Assembly (NCBI GenBank): GCA_944385305.1
Contig: CALWWS010000145.1
Coordinates: 1 to 5,928, forward strand
Direction: 5' to 3'
DNA length: 5,928 bases
Source: an uncultured Oscillospiraceae bacterium
GTDB taxonomy: Bacteria; Bacillota; Clostridia; Oscillospirales; Oscillospiraceae
A model generated the notes under the pieces. That model searched no databases. It saw nothing but the letters and a program-made list of their open reading frames with translations, and was not told the origin of the DNA. Shown here piece by piece: positions 1 through 5,391 of this stretch. The position numbers and the translations under genes are program-made. How positions within the stretch are numbered: the first letter of the stretch is position 1; each line of letters begins with the position of its first letter.

Positions 1-1
1 G

Positions 2-475
2 CCGGTTACCGGGATAACCGCCCTGGAGCGCAGCGCCGAGGGCGTTTTGATCGAGGGAGCGGAGACCCACGTCAATGACGGGAAATTCCGCATCAAGTCT
101 GTGGAGCGCACCCAGGACGGCTTTTTGGTAGAGCTGGAGGGGCTGGAGGCCCTGGTGGGCCAGCAGGCGGACAGCGACGGCACCGGCCGGCCGGAGCAGG
201 CGGGCAAGTGGATGGGCATCCGCCTGAGTTTTGCAGGACTGGTGCGCATCAACCAATACCAGTACAGCCAGGACGGCCAGCAGTGGATTGCCCTGGGCTT
301 TAACGAGGCCATCCCCCAGACCGACCGCATGAACAGCGTGATGGTCTTTGTCAATGGCGCCCAGAGTGCCGACGCTGATGCCAAAGAGGTGGAGAAGACC
401 AGCACCGTGACCTTCCGCCTCAGCCAGGGGGGTGAGAGTTTTCATGTGAGCTTCCACTATACTCCCAAGGGGTAG
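2..475 (+). CDS. 3' end of an unrecognised protein (5' end outside window)
   Basis: An open frame enters from the left edge and runs 157 codons to a TAG at 473-475. No stop interrupts it back to base 2, and the in-frame TTG at 47 lacks a convincing ribosome binding site, so the real start is probably upstream of the window. I do not recognise the family. The visible part is hydrophilic, without membrane segments. It has several stretches of alternating polar and hydrophobic residues (for example GKFRIKSVERTQDGFLVELEG, residues 31-51, and the last strand-like SFHVSFHYTPKG), which suggests a beta-sandwich or other beta-rich C-terminal domain. A Gly/Asp/Pro-rich loop (QQADSDGTGRPEQAGK) separates two such parts. 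The fold may be extracytoplasmic, but no signal or anchor can be seen in this fragment. A strong terminator begins 44 bases after the stop, so this is the last gene of its unit. That it is a real gene is likely; its function is unknown. Confidence 0.75.
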   Translation, partial: PVTGITALERSAEGVLIEGAETHVNDGKFRIKSVERTQDGFLVELEGLEALVGQQADSDGTGRPEQAGKWMGIRLSFAGLVRINQYQYSQDGQQWIALGFNEAIPQTDRMNSVMVFVNGAQSADADAKEVEKTSTVTFRLSQGGESFHVSFHYTPKG

Positions 476-519
476 TTCCCGTTCATACTTCTCAGGCGCA
501 GAGGCCCTCAGAGCACATA

Positions 520-585
520 GCGGCCTGTCCAAACCCCGCTGCCCGGTAAGCGAGCAGAGACCTTGGACAGGCCGCCTTTTTCTCT
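520..585 (+). terminator. Rho-independent terminator after the first gene
   Basis: A perfect 13-bp stem pairs GCGGCCTGTCCAA (520-532) with TTGGACAGGCCGC (563-575), and is followed by C then five T (577-581) and further T-rich bases. The 30-nt loop is long for a terminator and can itself form small hairpins, such as CTGC 539-542 with GCAG 554-557, which would shorten the effective loop. There is no A-tract on the left side, so it should act only on rightward transcription. Confidence 0.88.
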
Positions 586-605
586 GGGGGAAAGTTGGGT
601 GAAAT

Positions 606-623
606 TGCAAAGGAAACCTTGCA
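606..623. repeat. Imperfect inverted repeat overlapping the degV -35 box
   Basis: TGCAAAGG (606-613) and CCTTGCA (617-623) form an inverted repeat with one unpaired A, separated by AAA. The right arm overlaps the proposed -35 hexamer at 619-624. This position would suit an operator, but the dyad is short and could be chance in an AT-rich gap. Confidence 0.3.
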
Positions 624-647
624 TTTTTCTTTCTCATGTGATAAATA
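619..647 (+). promoter_or_regulatory. Candidate sigma-A promoter for the DegV gene
   Basis: The -35 candidate TTGCAT (619-624) is 17 bp from the -10 candidate TAAATA (642-647). A TG at 639-640 gives an extended -10 (TGN-TAAATA). Transcription would start near 654, leaving an A-rich leader of roughly 60 nt before the start codon. It lies downstream of the 520-585 terminator and is the best candidate in the 237-bp gap. The -10 differs from consensus at two positions. Confidence 0.5.
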
Positions 648-712
648 TAAGATGAAAAAAATATGAATAGTGGGTTGGAAAAATATATTGCTCGGATAAG
701 GAGAGTTACCGC

Positions 713-1564
713 ATGATTGTAATTTCCACAGACAGCGGATCAGATTTGACCAAGGCCTACGCGCAAGCCAATGGGGTCTATCTGGCGCCCATGTATGTGA
801 TCATGGATGGCGTGGAGTATAAAGACGGGCATTTTCCTGTGGAGAAGATTTTTGAGTACTATGATCGCACCAAAAAAATTCCCTCCACCTCCGGGGTGGG
901 GGTTTCCGACTATACCCAGATGTTTGAGCAGATCCAGGCCGAGCACCCCGGCTGTACCGTGCTGCATATCTCCTACTCCGCCGTCACCACGGTGTCTTAC
1001 CAGAACGCCATGATTGCCAGGGAGCATTTTGAAAATATCTATGTGATGGACGCCAAAAACGTATCGGTTGGTCTGGGCCTTCTGGTGCGCCGGGCGGTGG
1101 AGCTGAAGGAGCAGTACGAGGACGGACAGGTGGAGCAGCTGATTGCCCGGCTGGAGGATGTTGCCCGCCGGCTGCGTTTTTCCTTTATTCCTGACACCCT
1201 GGATTACCTGCTTGCGGGGGGCCGGATCAGCAATGTGGCCTACATTGGGGCCAATCTGCTCCGCCTTAAGCCCCTGATTAAGCTGGATAACGGCTATCTG
1301 GTGGCGGCAAAGAAATACCGGGGCAGAATGCGCCAGATTCTCTCCCGCTGCTGGGCGGATTTTATGGCGGAGGGGCCCTATGAGCTGGATATTGCCTGTT
1401 TGTGCGGAGTGCCGGGGGTGGACCCCGGCCTGATGGCGGAGTTTGAGGGGCTGGCCAGGGCGGCGGGCTTCCGGCAGGTGATTGTGGAGGCATGCGGAGG
1501 CGTCATCTCCTGCCACGGCGGCCCCGCTGCCATTGGCATGGCGGCTATCCGGGCCAGGGACTAA
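713..1564 (+). CDS. DegV family protein (probable fatty-acid-binding FakB-type)
   Basis: The 283-residue product has the usual length and layout of DegV/FakB proteins, cytoplasmic fatty-acid carriers that present an acyl chain to the kinase FakA for phosphorylation and entry into phospholipid synthesis. Visible family marks are the N-terminal STDSGSDL (5-12), the TS pair at 59-60 in PSTSGVGVSDY, VMDAKNVSVGLGLLV (111-125), DTLDYLLAGGRIS (161-173), LRLKPLIKLDNGYLV (183-197), the KYRGR segment (201-205) and the C-terminal HGGPAAIG around His268. In studied FakB proteins the early Thr/Ser and the late His contact the carboxylate. The start is fixed by AAGGAG at 698-703, 9 nt before the ATG. The segment HISYSAVTTVSYQNA (85-99) departs from the common SSxLSGTYQSA pattern, so ligand range may differ. 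The gene looks monocistronic, with its own candidate promoter and a terminator 10 bp after the stop. No fakA homologue is nearby. Family assignment is secure; ligand and partner are inferred. Confidence 0.93.
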   Translation: MIVISTDSGSDLTKAYAQANGVYLAPMYVIMDGVEYKDGHFPVEKIFEYYDRTKKIPSTSGVGVSDYTQMFEQIQAEHPGCTVLHISYSAVTTVSYQNAMIAREHFENIYVMDAKNVSVGLGLLVRRAVELKEQYEDGQVEQLIARLEDVARRLRFSFIPDTLDYLLAGGRISNVAYIGANLLRLKPLIKLDNGYLVAAKKYRGRMRQILSRCWADFMAEGPYELDIACLCGVPGVDPGLMAEFEGLARAAGFRQVIVEACGGVISCHGGPAAIGMAAIRARD

Positions 1565-1574
1565 GTTGAATACG

Positions 1575-1610
1575 AAAAAATCGGCGGCCCAACCGGGCCG
1601 CCGATTTTTT
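1575..1610. terminator. Bidirectional terminator between convergent degV and ilvE
   Basis: A perfect 16-bp inverted repeat, AAAAAATCGGCGGCCC (1575-1590) and GGGCCGCCGATTTTTT (1595-1610), is closed by the tetraloop AACC. The GC-rich core is 10 bp and is flanked by A6 on the left and T6 on the right, so each strand presents a stem followed by a U-tract. It sits 10 bp after the degV stop and 9 bp beyond the ilvE stop, serving both convergent genes. Confidence 0.95.
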
Positions 1611-1619
1611 GCTTCAAAG

Positions 1620-2687
1620 TTATACTACCTTGACCACCCAGCCGAAGGGGTCGGGCAGGTTGCCCCACTGGATGCCGGTGAGGGTGTCGTAGAGATTCTT
1701 GGACAGAGGGCCGATCTGGCCGCCGCAGACAGTGATATGCCTGTCCTCCCAGCCCATCTCGCCGATGGGAGAGATGACGGCGGCGGTGCCGGTGCCCCAG
1801 GCCTCCTCCAGCTTGCCGCTGTCCGCCGCGTCGAACAGCTCCTGGGCGGAGATGAGCCGCTCCTCCACCGGCAGGTTCCAGCTGTGAAGCAGCTCCAGGC
1901 AGGACTTGCGGGTGATACCGGGGAGTACCGAGCCGGTGAGGGCGGGGGTGACGATCTTGCCGTCAATCTTGAACATCACGTTCATGGAGCCCACTTCCTC
2001 AATGTACTTGCGGTGTACCCCGTCCAGCCAGAGCACCTGGGCGTAGCCGTTTTCCTCGGCCCGCTCCCCGGCGCGAATGGAGGCGGCGTAGTTGCCGCCG
2101 CACTTGGTGTACCCTGTGCCGCCCTTGACGGCGCGCACGTCTTCGCTCTCCACATAAATGCGCACCGGGTTGATCCCGGCGGCGTAGTAGGCCCCTACCG
2201 GGCAGGCGATGATGCAGAAGATATAGTTGTGGGCGGCGTGCACCCCCAGGCTGGGGGTGGTGGCAATGATAAAGGGACGGATATACAGGGAGGTGCCCGG
2301 CTTGGAGGGGACCCAGTCGGCCTCCACCTGCACCAGCTGCTCAATGGCGGCCAGAGCGTCCTCCTCAGGCAGCTGGGGGATGCACATGCGCTGGCAGGAG
2401 GAGTTGATGCGCTTGACATTCTCCATGGGGCGGAAGAGCTGTACCCCGCCGTCGGGCGCGCGGTAGGCCTTCATCCCCTCAAAGACCTCCTGGGCGTAGT
2501 GAAACACCATGGCGGAGGGCTCCAGAGGAATGGGGCCGTAGGGGACGATGCGCCCGTCGTGCCAGCCCTGTCCGGCGGTGTAGTCCATGAGGAACATGTG
2601 ATCGGTGAACACCTTGCCGAACACCAGGGTATCCGGGTCGGGCTTGGGCTTGAGCGCGGCAGCGCGGTGGACGGGATACTGCTTCAT
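1620..2687 (-). CDS. ilvE: Branched-chain amino acid aminotransferase
   Basis: This 355-residue fold-type IV PLP enzyme interconverts Leu, Ile and Val with their 2-oxo acids, using glutamate/2-oxoglutarate as partner. It acts in the cytoplasm as the last step of branched-chain amino acid synthesis. Diagnostic blocks are HYAQEVFEGMKAYR (63-76), LFRPMENVKRINSSCQR (84-100), LYIRPF (134-139), the catalytic-lysine block GGTGYTKCGGNYAAS (189-203, Lys195 forming the PLP Schiff base), VLWLDG (218-223), EEVGSMN (230-236, with the Glu expected to contact the PLP ring nitrogen) and the phosphate-binding end GSVLPGITR. The length and the GWHDG/FEGMKAYR style fit the 340-360-residue BCAT subgroup rather than D-amino acid transaminase or ADC lyase. 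The frame stays open 42 codons upstream to an ATG at 2813. The start at 2687 is chosen because TAAGGAGG sits 8 nt upstream, family similarity begins there, and the longer start lies upstream of the likely transcription start. The gene is divergent from gdpP and convergent with degV. Confidence 0.96.
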   Translation of the reverse strand: MKQYPVHRAAALKPKPDPDTLVFGKVFTDHMFLMDYTAGQGWHDGRIVPYGPIPLEPSAMVFHYAQEVFEGMKAYRAPDGGVQLFRPMENVKRINSSCQRMCIPQLPEEDALAAIEQLVQVEADWVPSKPGTSLYIRPFIIATTPSLGVHAAHNYIFCIIACPVGAYYAAGINPVRIYVESEDVRAVKGGTGYTKCGGNYAASIRAGERAEENGYAQVLWLDGVHRKYIEEVGSMNVMFKIDGKIVTPALTGSVLPGITRKSCLELLHSWNLPVEERLISAQELFDAADSGKLEEAWGTGTAAVISPIGEMGWEDRHITVCGGQIGPLSKNLYDTLTGIQWGNLPDPFGWVVKVV

Positions 2688-2695
2688 GAGGAAGG

Positions 2696-2703
2696 CCTCC
2701 TTA
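2696..2703 (-). promoter_or_regulatory. Ribosome binding site deciding the ilvE start
   Basis: On the minus strand, TAAGGAGG occupies 2703-2696, 8 nt before the ATG at 2687. This near-perfect Shine-Dalgarno sequence settles the 355-residue start over the 42-residue extension that the open frame would allow. Confidence 0.85.
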
Positions 2704-2717
2704 CAAAAACTGCTTTT

Positions 2718-2736
2718 CTGCCTGCTAGTATGGCAG
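2718..2736 (-). other. Small hairpin in the ilvE leader
   Basis: In the minus-strand leader, CTGCC and GGCAG (2736-2732 and 2722-2718) can form a 5-bp stem around a 9-nt loop. An alternative pairing uses ACTGC (2737-2733) with GCAGT (2713-2709), directly followed by five T (2709-2705). Both are weak. No T-box signature or Leu/Ile/Val-rich leader peptide was seen, so an attenuator is only a possibility. Confidence 0.25.
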
Positions 2737-2753
2737 TCAAAGGACAAAAAGAA

Positions 2754-2769
2754 TGTAAAATATGTTACA
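2754..2769. repeat. 16-bp near-palindrome TGTAA-N6-TTACA in the ilvE leader (candidate operator)
   Basis: The top strand reads TGTAAAATATGTTACA, which matches its reverse complement at 14 of 16 positions. The 5-6-5 geometry resembles sites of dimeric helix-turn-helix regulators, including the Crp/Fnr superfamily (TGTGA-N6-TCACA in E. coli Crp), but the regulator cannot be named from sequence. It would lie about 10 to 25 nt downstream of the predicted ilvE transcription start, a position that favours repression. As RNA it could form a 5-bp A/U-rich hairpin, which would be weak. Confidence 0.4.
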
Positions 2770-2784
2770 AACCCTATAAAAGAT

Positions 2785-2813
2785 ATTATACCAGGGGCCC
2801 GGCGGAAGTGCAA
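2785..2813 (-). promoter_or_regulatory. Candidate extended -10 promoter for ilvE
   Basis: On the minus strand, TTGCAC (2813-2808) is 17 bp from a consensus TATAAT (2790-2785) preceded by TGG, an extended -10. The predicted transcription start is near 2778, giving a leader of about 90 nt before the ATG at 2687. It is the only consensus-like -10 in this direction in the gap. Confidence 0.7.
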
Positions 2814-2819
2814 GCGGAC

Positions 2820-2848
2820 TTGTTTTTGACAGCCTGTTCTGATATAAT
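2820..2848 (+). promoter_or_regulatory. Candidate extended -10 promoter for the gdpP-rplI-dnaB unit
   Basis: TATAAT at 2843-2848 is preceded by TGA (extended -10), with TTGTTT at 2820-2825 at a 17-bp spacing. A perfect TTGACA at 2826-2831 is only 11 bp from the -10 and therefore is not the likely -35. Transcription would begin near 2855, about 39 nt before the gdpP ATG. This -35 is 6 bp from the ilvE -35 on the other strand. Confidence 0.7.
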
Positions 2849-2893
2849 AAAATCTCTTGTAATGTGTGGAATTGACCGCCCGGGAGGTTTCTC

Positions 2894-4885
2894 ATGCGGA
2901 AAAACAAAGTGACCCATCTGCTGGAGCCCAGCCTCCGGCTGTATTTTCTCTTTCTTTTGATTTTTGCCGCGGTTTCTCTGCTGTTTAGCTGGAAGATCGC
3001 CCTGGCGGAGTTTGCGGTAGTGGTGGCTCTGTACGCTTACTTCCGCAAGAGCAATACCCAGCGTCAGCGGGAGATTGTCAAGTACATTGAGAGCGTCACC
3101 TGCAACATGGATACCGCCACCAAGGATACCATGGTCAACGCTCCCCTGCCTATGGTGATCTTCCGGCCGGATAACGACGAGGTGATCTGGAGCAACGACC
3201 GCTTTCTCCAGATTACCGGCGAGCGGGAGCACATGTTTGACACCAAGATCACCGCCGCCGTGCCCGACTTCTCCTCCCGCTGGCTGATGGAGGGTAAGAC
3301 TCAGTGCCCCACCGAGGTGCTGCTGGGAGCGCGCCGCTTCATAGTATTCGGCCATCTGGTGCGCACCGAGGACTCGGGCGCCCGGGGCTACCTGGCCACC
3401 ACCTACTGGGTGGACGTCACCGATCTGGCTCAGGTGCGGGACGAGTACTATGCCGGACGGCCTGTGGTGGCCATTCTCACTCTGGACAACTATGAGGAGC
3501 TGATGAAGGGTGTGACGGACAACGAGAAGTCCGCCATGCTCAGTGCTGTGGATCAGCGCCTCAACCAGTGGATTACCCCCGCCCAGGGGCTGTTTTGCAA
3601 GTTTGACCGGGATCGCTACCTTTTTGTCTTTGAGGAGCGGTTTCTCCCCCAGTTCCAGGAGGGGAAATTCTCCGTGCTGGACGCGGTGCATCAGGTGGTG
3701 AACACCAAGGGCATTCCCGCCTCCCTGTCCATTGGCATCGGCAAGGAGGCGGACAGCCTCCAGGAGCTGTTCCAGTACGCCTCCCTCTCGGTGGAGATGG
3801 CTCTGTCCCGGGGCGGGGATCAGGCGGTAATCAAAAACAAGTTCAACTTCGAGTTCTTCGGCGGGCGCACCAAGGAGCTGGAAAAGCGTACCAAGGTGAA
3901 AAGCCGGGTGATGGCCAACGCCCTGGGCGAGCTGGTGGCCGACGCATCCCGGGTGTTTGTCATGGGGCATAAGTACCCCGATCTGGACTGTATCGGCGCC
4001 GCCAGCGGCATCTGCGCGGTGGCCCGGAAGAAGGGCACCCCCGTGCACATTGTAAAGGAGGCGGGGGTGAACCCGGCCAGCGATATGGTTGAGCGGCTGG
4101 GGGCGCTGAGCGAGTACCACGGTGTGTTTCTCACCCCCCAGGAGGCCATAGGGATGGCTGACTCCAGCGCCGTGCTGGTGGTGGTGGACACCAACCGGCC
4201 CGAGCAGGTGGTAAGCGCCGAGCTGCTCAAGGCGGTGAACAAGGTGGCGGTGATCGACCACCACCGCCGGGCGGCCACCTACATTGCCGACGCCGCCATC
4301 AACTTCCATGAGCCCTACGCCTCCTCCGCCAGCGAACTGGTGACCGAACTGCTGCAGTACCTGCTGGAGCCGGCCAACCTGCTGAAGATAGAGGCGGAGG
4401 CCCTGCTGGCGGGTATGGTGCTGGACACCAAGCAGTTTACCATGCGCACCGGCAGCCGCACCTTTGAGGCAGCCGCCTTCCTGCGCCGGTGCGGTGCGGA
4501 CACCGGGGATGTGAAAAAGCTCTTCCAGAACGACCTGGAGGGCACCATCGCCCGGTACGATATCATCCAGAACGCCCGCATGTACCGGGAGGACATTGCG
4601 GTGGCCCGAGTGGACCACACCGTGGGGCGGATTACCGCCGCCCAGGCGGCGGATGAGCTGCTGAACATCTCGGGCATTGATACCTCCTTTGTGCTCTTCC
4701 CCGACGGGGATCGGGTGATTATCTCCGCCCGGAGCATGGGAGACACCAATGTCCAGGTGATTCTGGAGAAGCTGGGCGGCGGCGGGAACGCCGCCACTGC
4801 TGGTGCCCAGGTGCCCGGCAGGAGCGTGGACGAGGTGACCCGCCAGCTGCTGCGGGCCATTGACCAGTATTTTGAGGACGAGTGA
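2894..4885 (+). CDS. gdpP: Cyclic-di-AMP phosphodiesterase GdpP (TM-PAS-degenerate GGDEF-DHH/DHHA1)
   Basis: The 663-residue membrane protein matches GdpP (about 655-660 residues), which hydrolyses c-di-AMP to pApA and so controls potassium and osmolyte balance, cell-wall stress and beta-lactam tolerance. Two membrane helices (about 14-32 and 34-50) are followed by a PAS domain (about 80-150, PMVIFRPDNDEVIWSNDRF), a degenerate GGDEF domain (about 185-310, no GGDEF signature; KFDRDRYLFVF at 236-246) and a catalytic DHH domain. Metal-site motifs are GHKYPDLDCIGA (358-369; His359, Asp363, Asp365), VDTNRP with Asp432, DHH at 455-457 and LDTKQF with Asp511. The DHHA1 part has SARSMGDTNVQ (611-621) and GGGGNAATAGAQ (628-639), where Asn632 replaces the usual His. 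GGGAGG at 2882-2887, 6 nt before the ATG, supports this start. The stop is 25 bp before rplI, the standard Firmicutes order. The identity is secure; the effect of the Asn is not known. Confidence 0.96.
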   Translation: MRKNKVTHLLEPSLRLYFLFLLIFAAVSLLFSWKIALAEFAVVVALYAYFRKSNTQRQREIVKYIESVTCNMDTATKDTMVNAPLPMVIFRPDNDEVIWSNDRFLQITGEREHMFDTKITAAVPDFSSRWLMEGKTQCPTEVLLGARRFIVFGHLVRTEDSGARGYLATTYWVDVTDLAQVRDEYYAGRPVVAILTLDNYEELMKGVTDNEKSAMLSAVDQRLNQWITPAQGLFCKFDRDRYLFVFEERFLPQFQEGKFSVLDAVHQVVNTKGIPASLSIGIGKEADSLQELFQYASLSVEMALSRGGDQAVIKNKFNFEFFGGRTKELEKRTKVKSRVMANALGELVADASRVFVMGHKYPDLDCIGAASGICAVARKKGTPVHIVKEAGVNPASDMVERLGALSEYHGVFLTPQEAIGMADSSAVLVVVDTNRPEQVVSAELLKAVNKVAVIDHHRRAATYIADAAINFHEPYASSASELVTELLQYLLEPANLLKIEAEALLAGMVLDTKQFTMRTGSRTFEAAAFLRRCGADTGDVKKLFQNDLEGTIARYDIIQNARMYREDIAVARVDHTVGRITAAQAADELLNISGIDTSFVLFPDGDRVIISARSMGDTNVQVILEKLGGGGNAATAGAQVPGRSVDEVTRQLLRAIDQYFEDE

Positions 4886-4897
4886 ACAATCTGATTC

Positions 4898-4903
4898 GGA
4901 GGG
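4898..4903 (+). promoter_or_regulatory. Ribosome binding site deciding the rplI start
   Basis: GGAGGG lies 7 nt before the ATG at 4911. The frame extends 17 codons upstream to an ATG at 4860 inside gdpP, but similarity to L9 begins exactly with MKVILQQDVKG at 4911, so the downstream start is right. Confidence 0.8.
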
Positions 4904-4910
4904 ATACCAG

Positions 4911-5357
4911 ATGAAAGTGATTTTACAGCAGGACGTGAAGGGCCAGGGCAAGCGGGGCCAGATGATTGAGGCCTCCGACGGCTACGCCCGCAATTTCCTC
5001 CTGCCCCGGAAGCTGGCTGTGGAGGCCACGGCGGACAACGTAAACAAGATGAAGATGCAGGACAAGGCCCGCCGTGCCCAGGAGGAGGCGGAGAAGGCCC
5101 AGGCTCAGGCCATCGCCGAAAAGCTCAAGGAGTGTACGGTGAAGATCACCGCCAAGGCGGGGGCGGGCGGCCGGCTGTTCGGCGCGGTCACCTCCAAGGA
5201 GATCGCCGACGCCCTTCAGGCCCAGTTTGGTCTGAGCGTGAACAAGAGCAAGATTGTCCAGGAGGAGCCCATCAAGAGCTTCGGCGGCTATGAGCTCAAG
5301 TGCAAGCTGGGCTATGAGATCACCGGCACCCTGAAGGTGGTTGTGAGCGAAGAGTAA
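4911..5357 (+). CDS. rplI: 50S ribosomal protein L9
   Basis: The 148-residue product has the full length of bacterial L9, a two-domain protein that binds 23S rRNA near the base of the L1 stalk and helps maintain reading-frame fidelity. The N-terminal RNA-binding domain shows the family block MKVILQQDVKGQGKRGQ followed by DGYARNFLLPRKLAVEAT (about 23-40). A long charged helix rich in Lys, Glu, Ala and Gln (about 45-75) forms the linker. The C-terminal domain carries GGRLFGAVTSKEIADAL (about 86-102) and KSFGGYELKCKLG. It lies 25 bp after gdpP and 34 bp before dnaB, with no terminator on either side, so it is probably co-transcribed with both. Nothing unusual is seen in its sequence. Confidence 0.97.
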   Translation: MKVILQQDVKGQGKRGQMIEASDGYARNFLLPRKLAVEATADNVNKMKMQDKARRAQEEAEKAQAQAIAEKLKECTVKITAKAGAGGRLFGAVTSKEIADALQAQFGLSVNKSKIVQEEPIKSFGGYELKCKLGYEITGTLKVVVSEE

Positions 5358-5373
5358 CCGGCTTTGAAGCCGG
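5358..5373 (+). other. Hairpin in the rplI-dnaB gap, without a T-tract
   Basis: CCGGCT (5358-5363) and AGCCGG (5368-5373) form a perfect 6-bp stem around TTGA, starting at the base after the rplI stop codon. No T-run follows, so it is not a canonical terminator. It ends 6 nt before the dnaB ribosome binding site and could stabilise the upstream message end or mark a processing point. Confidence 0.4.
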
Positions 5374-5391
5374 GGTATGGGAGGTGGAAGT

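Noticed and set aside
47..475. Start of the first gene at the TTG at 47
   Set aside because: The frame is open upstream to the window edge with continuous coding-like sequence, and no good ribosome binding site precedes the TTG.
740..1516. A 258-codon open frame on the minus strand opposite the DegV gene
   Set aside because: It is antisense to a well-supported DegV gene, with biased composition and no ribosome binding site or motif of its own.
2688..2813. A 42-residue N-terminal extension of IlvE from the ATG at 2813
   Set aside because: The proposed -10 (2785-2790) and transcription start (near 2778) lie downstream of that ATG, the extension is AT-rich and resembles intergenic DNA, and a strong Shine-Dalgarno precedes the start at 2687.
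2826..2848. Perfect TTGACA at 2826-2831 as the -35 of the gdpP promoter
   Set aside because: It is only 11 bp from the TATAAT at 2843-2848, too short for sigma-A, and no suitable -10 lies 16-18 bp downstream. TTGTTT at 2820-2825 with the extended -10 fits better.
1482..2912. A 476-codon open frame on the plus strand opposite ilvE
   Set aside because: It overlaps the ilvE coding region in antisense, crosses the bidirectional terminator and both promoters, and reads as Gly/Ala/His-rich sequence without recognisable domains.
2786..4951. A 721-codon open frame on the minus strand opposite gdpP and the start of rplI
   Set aside because: It is antisense to two clearly identified genes. Its translation is low-complexity (rich in His, Gly, Leu and Val) with no family motif, as expected from the complement of GC-rich codons.
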